NCBI GenBank assembly: GCA_947254595.1
Contig: CAMYED010000008.1
Location: forward strand, 1 to 26,758
Direction: 5' to 3'
Source: an uncultured Gardnerella sp.
GTDB taxonomy: Bacteria; Actinomycetota; Actinomycetes; Actinomycetales; Bifidobacteriaceae
DNA length: 26,758 nucleotides
Below are positions 7,240 to 15,174 of this stretch, one piece after another. The notes under the pieces are model-generated. The model saw only the letters and a list, made by a program, of their open reading frames with translations, searched no databases and had not been told where the DNA came from. Each line of letters begins with the position of its first letter. Position 1 is the first letter of the stretch. The position numbers and the translations under genes are program-made.

Positions 7240-10200
7240 ATGAACGCCAAACTTGCAGTAGCAATCTCATTAGGCGCAAGTTCCCTTGCATTATTCGGAA
7301 TGGCAAACGTAGCAAATGCCGCTGAAATAAAACTGCCGGAACCTGAAATCGTTGAAATCAATGCAGAACACGAAAATCCTAACCCGCAAGAAACAGAAGC
7401 AGATAAACTCACAAGAGAAGCAGAAAAGCTTAATGAAGAAGCAAAAGCTGCTGTTACAGACGCAGACAAAACCGTTAAAGAAGCAAATGACAATCTTGCA
7501 CAAGTAGAAGAAAAAGTAGAAGAAGCATCTCAAAAAGCAGCCGAAGCTGAAAACGCAAAGAAGCAGGCAGAAGAAAATGATGAGAATGCGAAGAAGAAAG
7601 ATTCAAAAGCGCAAGAAAAAGTAGAGGCAGCTCAAAAGTTAGTTGTCAAAGCAGAAAAAAATAAAGAAAATGCACAATTATTAGCAAGCAATGCCGAAAA
7701 AGCAAAGAAGCAAGCAGAAAACACTAAGGCACAAGCCATAGAAGCAAAGGAGCAGGCAAACACAAAATTTGAACAAAATAAAAATAAACTACAAAATGCA
7801 GAAAAAACAGCATCTGAAGCAAACGCAAAGATAGAAGAAGAAAAGAAGAATTTAGAAAAAGCCAACGAAACACTTAAAAGCGAGGAAACTTCTAAAAAAG
7901 CTTTAGATAAAATCGCAGAATCTTTTAAACAAGAAAAGCAGAATGCCGACAACGCTGTTCAGAAAAAGGCTAATGAAATAGCAGAAAAAACTGCACAATT
8001 AAATGCTCTTAAGAATCCTAACAAAGAATCAAATGATGCGAGTTTGCAGGAATTAAAGTCTGAAGCTAGCAAAAAAGAAGAAGCTAGCAAAAAAGCTAAA
8101 GAAGAATTAGAGCAATTTAGTAAAACAGTTAATAGCAACAAAGCAATTGGAGAAAATCTTGAAAAACTAACATCCGCAGAAACTGAACTTGAAAAAGTTG
8201 CGTCTTACAAAAAACTAGTAAAAGCTTACGAAAAGTTAGATGATCTTAGGGAGAAGGCAAAAGCAGCAGGAAAAGCCTACAATGCAGAAGACCAAAACCA
8301 TCCTAAGATTGAAGACGATCTAGCTAAGAAGTCTGATTTTTACAAGTTCTTACAGTACGTAATTGATACTGAGAACGCTAAGAGTAACAAAAACGATAAT
8401 CTTATTGCAGACGCTGAGCGCGCCAAGAAGATTCTTAATGGACAACCATACGAAATTCCAAGGCAAGATTTTGCAGATAATTCGCATATAGAAGCAAAAA
8501 CAATAGAAGCTCCAAAATGGTATGAAGACGTAGTAAAACCTGGTCTTGGACGCGTTGGAAGCGCTGACTCATTGGAAAATATGAAAGAAGCAGCCGAATA
8601 TTACGATGCGCTAAATGAATACAGGAAAAAAGATAACGAATCTTTGCCTAATGTAAACGTGCGTCTTAGCTTAATTGCAGAAAGCATTGTACACTCCTTC
8701 TACTCGGGCGCTATTAAAAACCACGCAGTAAACCATGAAAAGTACAATAATGCAAAAGTTATGGACATAACGCCGTACAATTCTTACGAAAATCTTGCTT
8801 GGGGAGATTACGACGGGCATAAAAGCGGACGCACAACGTACGCAGGCAACGCCTGCAGAATTCTAAGCGACGGAAAAACTTTATGCTCAAAGCGAAACAT
8901 ACAAGGCACAGAAGCTACAGATAACAAATCAAACGCTTTAGACGGCTGGTACACGGTTGAAAAAGAGCGTTACGAAGAAGCCAGGAATAATGGAATTTTC
9001 TATACGTACACCAGCGATGCATACGGCGCACAAAAAGTTGAGCATAAGCTTACGGAGGAGGGTAAAAAATTCCTTAAAGATTATCAATACGATTTTGCTG
9101 AGCAATTAAGCAAGAATCCAGGACTTAAGTTGTTTAATGGAGACACCAACGGAAGTCTTACTAGACTGTTTAGTCATTCTGTAGGTCATTACACTGCTTT
9201 TGCTAATAAAAATACAACTGCCGGCGGTTTTGCGGAAAGCGATTTAGCTATTCGCGAAATGCCTAAAACAAGCGAAAACAGCGCAGGGAAAAAAGATACC
9301 GCTATAGCAAATGAAGATGTTGCTGTATGGCACGGAAGTAGCGAATCGTCGATTAGTGTTGACGAATACAAGAAACTTCTTAGCGAGTATGAGAATCAGC
9401 TTGAAAATAAGGCAAAGACTCTGGCAAAAAATGCAGCGACGGATCAAAAATTGAACTCTGCAGAAAGAAGTGCAGAAGGCACCGCAGAAGACAACGCAGA
9501 AAAACTGCAAAAGTTGAACGCTGCAGCAAACAAAGCGAATGTTGACTTGTTCGAAGCAAAGTACGAGCTTAGAAAAGAACAGTACAATTTGAATTTGCCG
9601 GACAAAAAGAACGCTAAGGGACTTCAAGAGCAGGAATTAGAGAAGGTAGAAGCCGAAAAGAAGAAGGCTGATGCTGAGGCTAAGAAGTATGGCGACCCTA
9701 AAGCAAATTGGGGAAGCAAAGAAAATACACAACTAGCAAAACAATTATCTGATTATTGGCAAAAAAAGTATTATTCTTTAAAAGGAAAGGTCACAACTCT
9801 TAACAGCGCAATTGAGGCGGCAAATAAGACTAATAAGACTAATAAAACCGCCTTGGATAATTTCACAAATTCTGCATACGCTTTTGAAAGCGCTAAAGCT
9901 GAATTAGAAAAGTCCCAAAATAAATTAGCGGAGTTGACTAATAAAGCAGAGGAATCTGAAAAAGAAGCGCAAGCTTCGAAGCAAAAGCTTCAGGAAGCGG
10001 AAGAAAAGTCTAAACTAACTGGCGAAAATAATACAGCTGAAATTAGCAATATTGAAGCAGCTTTGAAGCAACTTGAAACAGAAAAAGCAAAGTTGCAGGA
10101 AGCTGCTAGCGATGCTCAAAATAACTTAAACGAAGCCAACGAAAATGTTACAGAGCAGAACAAAAAGGTTAAAGCTGCTAGGGAGCAAGTTACTGAAGCC

Positions 10201-11766
10201 GGTAATAAAGTTTCTTCTGCTGAACAACAATTAGAGCAGGCAAACAAAGCAAAAGCTGATCTAGGTAAGCAGGTTGCAGCGGCTAAACAGCAGGTTGATG
10301 CAGCTCAAGAGCAGGTTGCAGCAGCTAAACAGCAGGTTGATGCAGCTCAAAAGCAAGTTGCTGAGGCCCAAAAACAAGTTACTGCTGCTGAACAACAATT
10401 AAAGCAGGCAAACGAAGCTAAGAAGGAAGCTTACGCCAATAAAGAAAAAACGGCAAAACTCGTAACTGAAGCTGCTACTAAAGTAAATGAAGCCAAGCAA
10501 AAAGTTGATGAAGCAAAATCTGCTATTGCTGAAGCAAAAAATATTGCAGAAAATGCTAAACGCCAAGTTGCTGAAGCTAAAAATAAGGCTGAAAAGGTTA
10601 AAGAACAGGTTTTGCAATCAAAGCAAAAAGTTGCGGAAATACATAAGAAGGTTACAACACTTTTGGTTGGAGTTAAGCCACAGCTTCAGCAAAGGTACAC
10701 TGCTTCTTTCGCGGCCGCAACTCAAAGCTTTGGAGATATGGAGAATACTCTTAATCTTCGCTTTGAAACTCTAAGTAAGGCGGAACAGACACTTACTAAG
10801 TCTACTGACACTTTGGCTGATTCTTTGAAAAAAGTTGAACCAAAGAATCAAAATAGTGGAACTGGGACGCAAACTGGAGAACAGCATGAAACGCAACCAA
10901 TTGTTCCAGAATCATCACAGCAGGGTTCAACTACTACCCCAGCTAAAGAAGCAGAATCTAGCGGAACAAGCACAACTGAATCCAGCAACAATAATGGAAC
11001 TAATGTAGATAGTACCGATAAAAGCGCAAATATAAACAAACCTGCGCAGAATGCAGAAAACGCAGATTCTAGTAATAATGCGAATTCTAGTAGTAACGCA
11101 AACTCTATTGAGTCGGCTGAAAATTACTACAAGCAGTATCTTGCAGGATACATGAATAAACTGTTTGGAAACTTAGAACTTAGAGCGCAAATTGGCGAAA
11201 CAGGTTCAAACAAGGCGAATAGCAAGAATACTGCAAACAAAAATGCAGCACAAAATTCGGCACAAAATGCTAATGGCGTAATTAAAGCTAATGGCGTAAT
11301 CGTTGAATCAAACTATTTTGCAGCGAATAACGCGGATGCAACAGAACCGGCGCAAATCGCAGAAAAGAGAAACGGAAACGGAAACGCGGCGAAAAACAAG
11401 CGATCTGAAAACGCATTGCTAAATAGTTCGCAAAGTTCTGCAAATAGCTCAGAATCCAAGAATGGCGAAGCAAATAACAATTCCGCCAACTCTAGGAATG
11501 CTGATTCAAAGAACACCAATTCTAAGAACGCTGATTCAAACAGCAAGGAATCTAAGAGCAACGAAAATTCCAATGCTCAAAACGAGTCCCAGCAGCAGGA
11601 AAACCAGAAGGAAAACCAGCAGAACGCTCAAGCAACTGGAAAATCTGCTCAAACAAATAAAGAAGGCAATAACACGCTAACTGTTGCAGCAGTAGCAGCG
11701 TCAATCGTTGCTGGAATCGCAGCAATTGGAAGCGGGATTCATTTTGCACGACACCGTCGCAAATAA
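7240..11766 (+). CDS. Giant secreted coiled-coil surface protein with CAP domain (SEC10/PgrA-like)
   Basis: The 1508-residue product starts with a signal peptide (about 1-27, cleavage likely after ANA). Coiled coil 1 spans roughly 30-345. A globular CAP/SCP-like domain spans roughly 440-700, with ENLAWG at 517-522, GWYTVEKERYEEA at 569-581 and the CAP1-type VGHYTAFA at 648-655. Its only two cysteines, C539 and C549, could form a disulfide. Coiled coil 2 covers about 708-1200 and includes 14-residue repeats. A Ser/Asn/Gln-rich stalk runs to about 1475, followed by a transmembrane helix and the basic tail HFARHRRK. No LPXTG is present. The layout matches PrgA/Sec10 proteins, where two coils form a stalk with a CAP tip. 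GAGGAG precedes the ATG. Role in adhesion, aggregation or surface exclusion is inferred, not shown. Confidence 0.85.
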   Translation: MNAKLAVAISLGASSLALFGMANVANAAEIKLPEPEIVEINAEHENPNPQETEADKLTREAEKLNEEAKAAVTDADKTVKEANDNLAQVEEKVEEASQKAAEAENAKKQAEENDENAKKKDSKAQEKVEAAQKLVVKAEKNKENAQLLASNAEKAKKQAENTKAQAIEAKEQANTKFEQNKNKLQNAEKTASEANAKIEEEKKNLEKANETLKSEETSKKALDKIAESFKQEKQNADNAVQKKANEIAEKTAQLNALKNPNKESNDASLQELKSEASKKEEASKKAKEELEQFSKTVNSNKAIGENLEKLTSAETELEKVASYKKLVKAYEKLDDLREKAKAAGKAYNAEDQNHPKIEDDLAKKSDFYKFLQYVIDTENAKSNKNDNLIADAERAKKILNGQPYEIPRQDFADNSHIEAKTIEAPKWYEDVVKPGLGRVGSADSLENMKEAAEYYDALNEYRKKDNESLPNVNVRLSLIAESIVHSFYSGAIKNHAVNHEKYNNAKVMDITPYNSYENLAWGDYDGHKSGRTTYAGNACRILSDGKTLCSKRNIQGTEATDNKSNALDGWYTVEKERYEEARNNGIFYTYTSDAYGAQKVEHKLTEEGKKFLKDYQYDFAEQLSKNPGLKLFNGDTNGSLTRLFSHSVGHYTAFANKNTTAGGFAESDLAIREMPKTSENSAGKKDTAIANEDVAVWHGSSESSISVDEYKKLLSEYENQLENKAKTLAKNAATDQKLNSAERSAEGTAEDNAEKLQKLNAAANKANVDLFEAKYELRKEQYNLNLPDKKNAKGLQEQELEKVEAEKKKADAEAKKYGDPKANWGSKENTQLAKQLSDYWQKKYYSLKGKVTTLNSAIEAANKTNKTNKTALDNFTNSAYAFESAKAELEKSQNKLAELTNKAEESEKEAQASKQKLQEAEEKSKLTGENNTAEISNIEAALKQLETEKAKLQEAASDAQNNLNEANENVTEQNKKVKAAREQVTEAGNKVSSAEQQLEQANKAKADLGKQVAAAKQQVDAAQEQVAAAKQQVDAAQKQVAEAQKQVTAAEQQLKQANEAKKEAYANKEKTAKLVTEAATKVNEAKQKVDEAKSAIAEAKNIAENAKRQVAEAKNKAEKVKEQVLQSKQKVAEIHKKVTTLLVGVKPQLQQRYTASFAAATQSFGDMENTLNLRFETLSKAEQTLTKSTDTLADSLKKVEPKNQNSGTGTQTGEQHETQPIVPESSQQGSTTTPAKEAESSGTSTTESSNNNGTNVDSTDKSANINKPAQNAENADSSNNANSSSNANSIESAENYYKQYLAGYMNKLFGNLELRAQIGETGSNKANSKNTANKNAAQNSAQNANGVIKANGVIVESNYFAANNADATEPAQIAEKRNGNGNAAKNKRSENALLNSSQSSANSSESKNGEANNNSANSRNADSKNTNSKNADSNSKESKSNENSNAQNESQQQENQKENQQNAQATGKSAQTNKEGNNTLTVAAVAASIVAGIAAIGSGIHFARHRRK
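10270..10353 (+). repeat. Two 42-bp in-frame direct repeats in coiled coil 2
   Basis: Units beginning CAGGTTGCAGC at 10270 and 10312 are 42 bp apart and almost identical over the whole unit. They encode the 14-residue coil repeat QVAAAKQQVDAAQE twice, with more diverged copies following (QVAEAQKQVTAAEQ). Being a multiple of three, copy-number change would lengthen or shorten the coil without a frameshift. Confidence 0.85.
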
Positions 11767-11805
11767 AACTAAAATCCAAAACTAAAGAAAACTAAACATT
11801 AAACT

Positions 11806-11850
11806 AAACCGCGGTAGGAGTCTAAGATACTTCCCTACCGCGGTTTTTTA
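11806..11850 (+). terminator. Rho-independent terminator, copy 2 of a duplicated hairpin
   Basis: AAACCGCGGTAGG (11806-11818) pairs perfectly with CCTACCGCGGTTT (11834-11846) and runs into six T residues. It lies 40 bp after the surface protein stop and 67 bp before the convergent end of era, so it may also limit read-through from the other strand, though the T run favours the plus strand. Confidence 0.9.
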
Positions 11851-11916
11851 TAAGCGCTAAGCAGAATGAGCGAGGCAAAACGCGCGCGTCAAAGCACGCT
11901 AAGCAAAATCTGCTTG

Positions 11917-13005
11917 CTAGAATCCCAAACGCTCAAGCTTCTTAGGGTCACTCTGCCATCCTTTTGCAACCTTCACATGCAATTCAAGCACAGCTTTAGA
12001 ACCAGTAATGCGATTTACAGCAGTTCTCAAACGCTTCTTTACGCGCACTAAATGCTCCGCACGATGACCAATAATAATCGGCTTTTGCGAATCTCGCTCA
12101 ACATAAACAGACACAAGCACATGCGCTTTGTTGTCGTCGTATTGAGTATCCTCGCCACCACCAGGATACACAATATCGTCAACTACAACAGCCAAAGAAT
12201 GAGGCAACTCGTCGTCTAATTCTTCCAAAAACGCGCCACGAATAAGCTCCGAAATCATGCTTTCGGGGCTTTCCTCGCTAAGCTGATCCGCAGGATACAT
12301 TTGCGGACCTTCCGGCAAGTTTTGAATCAAAACATTCTTAACTTCGTCAACATTGTCGCGTTCCAACGCACTCACAGGCACAATATCCGTAAAATCGGCA
12401 AACTGCTGTATTTGAAGCAAATGCGCAACTAACTCGCTGCGGCTAAGCGTATCGATTTTCGTAACAATACCGATAAGCGGAACTTTCCAAGTCCAGTTGC
12501 CATTCTCATCTTTTTTAGCAAAATCGGAGCGAAGACGGCTCAAAATTCGCCTATCTCCAGGTCCTATCTCCTGGTCTGCTGGAAGCAAGAATGCAATCGC
12601 ATCAACATCTGCAAGCGACTCGTCAACAATATCGTTCAAACGCTGACCAAGAAGCGTACGCGGACGGTGAATACCCGGAGTGTCAACCAAAACCATTTGC
12701 GCATTATCAGTTGTAACAATTCCGCGAATAGCCTTACGCGTAGTTTCCGGACGAGACGATGCAATAGCAATCTGCGTGCCAATAAGAGCATTCATAAGCG
12801 TAGACTTACCAACGTTCGGCCTGCCAACTACAGCTACAAATCCGGAACGGTAGCCGTGAAAATCAGGAGTCGGAATCGTGGCTCTGGTTGAGGAGTCAAG
12901 ATTCGCAAACATCTCGTCGTCGAAGTCGCTTTCGTCGTCAAAATCACCGTTATTCTCAAAGTCGTTTTCATTGCTAGTAACGCTAGTATCGCTTATATTA
13001 TCCAC
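11917..13005 (-). CDS. era: GTPase Era
   Basis: Era is an essential cytoplasmic GTPase that binds 16S rRNA near its 3' end and checks 30S assembly. The 362 residues comprise an acidic, poorly conserved N-terminal extension (1-50, rich in Asp/Asn/Ser), the GTPase domain with GRPNVGKST (61-69), DTPG (108-111), TKID (182-185) and SAL (212-214), and a C-terminal KH domain ending in VAKGWQSDPKKLERLGF. The KH GxxG loop reads GHRA (313-316), so the second glycine is absent. The GTG start at 13005 lies 18 bp after the CBS-protein stop, with only a weak GGATGG site, which suggests translational coupling. It is the last gene of the HIT-phoH-ybeY-CBS-era run. Confidence 0.95.
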   Translation of the reverse strand: MDNISDTSVTSNENDFENNGDFDDESDFDDEMFANLDSSTRATIPTPDFHGYRSGFVAVVGRPNVGKSTLMNALIGTQIAIASSRPETTRKAIRGIVTTDNAQMVLVDTPGIHRPRTLLGQRLNDIVDESLADVDAIAFLLPADQEIGPGDRRILSRLRSDFAKKDENGNWTWKVPLIGIVTKIDTLSRSELVAHLLQIQQFADFTDIVPVSALERDNVDEVKNVLIQNLPEGPQMYPADQLSEESPESMISELIRGAFLEELDDELPHSLAVVVDDIVYPGGGEDTQYDDNKAHVLVSVYVERDSQKPIIIGHRAEHLVRVKKRLRTAVNRITGSKAVLELHVKVAKGWQSDPKKLERLGF

Positions 13006-13023
13006 GTTTTACCATCCAGTTCT

Positions 13024-14526
13024 TTACTTCATTAAATTCGTCTGCTTCATAGTACTAGCCTGCTGCAGAGCATTCGTTTGCTTACTAACAGCAGTAGCTT
13101 TTTCTGCACTTGCGTCTTCAGACTGATTTTCCTGAGAATCTTCCAACACTTGCACACAACGCTCAACTAGAATAGTTGAGACTTTCTTTCGTCTACCAGC
13201 AGAATCCACGGCAGTTAATTTTAAGCCTCTTGTAACCGCAGTAGAGCCAACAATCGGCACGTTTCCAAGCAGCTTCGTAAGCAATCCGAAAACGGTATCA
13301 ACATCGTCTTCATCAATATGAACCTCAAAAATATCTTCCAAATCTGCAATAGGAGTGCGCGCAGGCATCTTCCACACTCCCTCGCTTACTTCTTCCGGCT
13401 CAGCATGCTGAGTACGATCATGCTCATCTTCCAGCTCGCCCACAATCTGCTCAATAGCATCCTCAATCGTAACCAAGCCTGCAATACCGCCATATTCGTC
13501 AACAACCACGGCCACATGCTGACGAATACGCTGCATTTCGTGGAATAAATCGTCAACCGGCTTCGACTCCGGAACAAGCATAGGATCGCGACTAATCGTG
13601 TCAACAGCCCTAGAAGAAGCTGCAGGATTAAACACTGTAGCACGAACAGCATCCTTCAAATAAGCAACGCCAACTAAATCGTCAACAGAATCGCCAATAA
13701 CAGGAACGCGAGAAAATCCGGAACGCGAGCATAATTTCAAAAAATTTTCCAGCGTTTCGTCACTTTTTACGCAAATCATATCAGTTCGAGGAACCATGAT
13801 TTCACGAGTCAAAGTGTCGGAAAGAGTAAGTACATTGCGCATCATCTCCGAAACTTCAGGGTCAAAATCGTTCGCCTCTACAAGACGATCAATACTCGCC
13901 TTTGCCTGGTCAAGCTGAATATCCTCCAAAGCCTCATCGTCAGAAAGATCAGAATGCTTTTTCCTAGAAGTTACGTCCACATCACCAGCAATATGCACCA
14001 AAGGATTAATCGCCATAGCAATAGAAACAATGCGAGAAAGCCTCATCAACTTTGCCACAGGCTGAGCAGCACCAACCGAACGCGGGCGAACAAGCATAGA
14101 AATAACAGCAACAATTACCGAAACCACAACGCCAACAACAAGAGTAACCCATAAAGGCGCACCAAAAAATGCTGAAACTGCAGCAAAAATAACGCCGTCA
14201 AACACATTGCACAGCACGCGCACAAAAGCGCAGGCACTAGAAGTTGCGTAACGATCCGCAATAAGCTTCTTTACGCGATGAATCCTTGCGATTCTGCGCA
14301 TACGCACTATTGCGCTTGTGTCGTCATCGTGAGTTTGCGCTTCAATCATAAGATTGTTTAAGCTTGCGCGAGTAACTCTTGGCACCGCTCCTTCAGCAGC
14401 CGCCATTGCAAGAGACAACCACACTAAAAGTATTGCCAATACCAATAACGCAAGCAATCCAATCCACACTTGTAAAGGTAAAGAAGGCACCGATACGCTA
14501 GCTAAAAAATTTTTAATACCATCCAT
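13024..14526 (-). CDS. CNNM/CorC-type CBS-domain membrane protein (hemolysin-like)
   Basis: Proteins of this family combine a membrane DUF21-like part with a cytoplasmic CBS pair and a CorC_HlyC domain, and are linked to Mg2+/Co2+ export. In 500 residues, a first span lies at about 20-45 and further hydrophobic segments at about 95-150. The first CBS repeat begins at REIMVPRTDMICVKSDE and the second at RDPMLVPESKPVDDL, which continues into VVVDEYGGIAGLVTIEDAIEQIVGEL. The C-terminal domain follows (WKMPARTPIADLEDIF to about residue 455), then a Gln/Thr-rich tail. The ATG start has only a weak GAGCAAG site. The neighbours ybeY (91 bp upstream) and era (18 bp downstream) form a conserved actinobacterial cluster. 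The hemolysin name is historical. Confidence 0.9.
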   Translation of the reverse strand: MDGIKNFLASVSVPSLPLQVWIGLLALLVLAILLVWLSLAMAAAEGAVPRVTRASLNNLMIEAQTHDDDTSAIVRMRRIARIHRVKKLIADRYATSSACAFVRVLCNVFDGVIFAAVSAFFGAPLWVTLVVGVVVSVIVAVISMLVRPRSVGAAQPVAKLMRLSRIVSIAMAINPLVHIAGDVDVTSRKKHSDLSDDEALEDIQLDQAKASIDRLVEANDFDPEVSEMMRNVLTLSDTLTREIMVPRTDMICVKSDETLENFLKLCSRSGFSRVPVIGDSVDDLVGVAYLKDAVRATVFNPAASSRAVDTISRDPMLVPESKPVDDLFHEMQRIRQHVAVVVDEYGGIAGLVTIEDAIEQIVGELEDEHDRTQHAEPEEVSEGVWKMPARTPIADLEDIFEVHIDEDDVDTVFGLLTKLLGNVPIVGSTAVTRGLKLTAVDSAGRRKKVSTILVERCVQVLEDSQENQSEDASAEKATAVSKQTNALQQASTMKQTNLMK

Positions 14527-14542
14527 AACTTGCTCTTAACGC

Positions 14543-14613
14543 GCTTTGCTTTCGACTTTGCTACTTGTTAATTGCTTTCGACTTTGCTTTTCGACTTTGC
14601 TTTCGATTTTCTA
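14543..14613. repeat. Short direct repeats between ybeY and the CBS-protein gene
   Basis: The motif TTTCGACTTTGCT, or close variants, occurs about four times in the 91-bp spacer, giving a T-rich degenerate array on the plus strand (A-rich in the operon transcript). It separates two genes that are otherwise in one operon. Confidence 0.7.
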
Positions 14614-14617
14614 CTTG

Positions 14618-15172
14618 CTACTTGTCTTTGCTACTTTTACCACCACCCACATCATGCTCAGAATCATAACGCTCAAGCTCATTCACCGCACCTTCCGGAA
14701 GCGTAGCATCATACAATTCTCCAGAACGCGCAGCAAAAAAAGTAAGCAAAAGCTGACGCTGCAAACCAAACATCTGCTTTTCCTCCTCAGGAGTTGTATG
14801 ATCATAACCAAGCAAATGCAAAATTCCATGAATACTCAGCAAAAGCATTTCTTCCATCGTGCTATGACCAGCCGCAAGCGCCTGCTGCTGAGCTACCCAC
14901 GGGCAAATCACCAAGTCACCAAGCATACCCTCAGAAACCTTATCGTCACTTCCAGGAGTAAGCTCATCCATAGGAAAACTCATAACATCCGTCGGACCCT
15001 CCAAGTTCATCCAACGCTCATGCAAACAAGCAATAGGCTCCGGATCAACAAAAGTAATCGACAAGTCGGAATGAGTACTAACTTTCATCTGTTGCAGCAC
15101 CCACATTCCAAGATCCGAGAAGATTTTAGCGTCAATTCGCCACACGGTCTCATTCATGACTTCAATACTCAT
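14618..15172 (-). CDS. ybeY: Endoribonuclease YbeY (rRNA maturation factor)
   Basis: YbeY is a zinc metalloprotein involved in 16S rRNA 3'-end maturation and ribosome quality control. The 184-residue protein carries the diagnostic HGILHLLGYDH (115-125), whose three histidines (115, 119, 125) bind the metal. Upstream family features include the LEGPTDVMSFPMDE segment (58-70) and the GDLVIC strand. The ATG at 15172 follows the phoH stop by 2 nt, and its AAGGA site lies within the last codons of phoH, so the two are translationally coupled. The tail after about residue 160 is hydrophilic and ends SSKDK. The arrangement phoH-ybeY is widely conserved. Confidence 0.96.
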   Translation of the reverse strand: MSIEVMNETVWRIDAKIFSDLGMWVLQQMKVSTHSDLSITFVDPEPIACLHERWMNLEGPTDVMSFPMDELTPGSDDKVSEGMLGDLVICPWVAQQQALAAGHSTMEEMLLLSIHGILHLLGYDHTTPEEEKQMFGLQRQLLLTFFAARSGELYDATLPEGAVNELERYDSEHDVGGGKSSKDK

Positions 15173-15174
15173 GA

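Noticed and set aside
7240..11766. Structural maintenance or phage tape-measure protein
   Set aside because: The coils suggest these, but the signal peptide, CAP-like domain and C-terminal anchor fit an extracellular surface protein.
13024..14526. Pore-forming hemolysin
   Set aside because: The name comes from old annotation; the DUF21-like/CBS/CorC domain order indicates a membrane transport protein.
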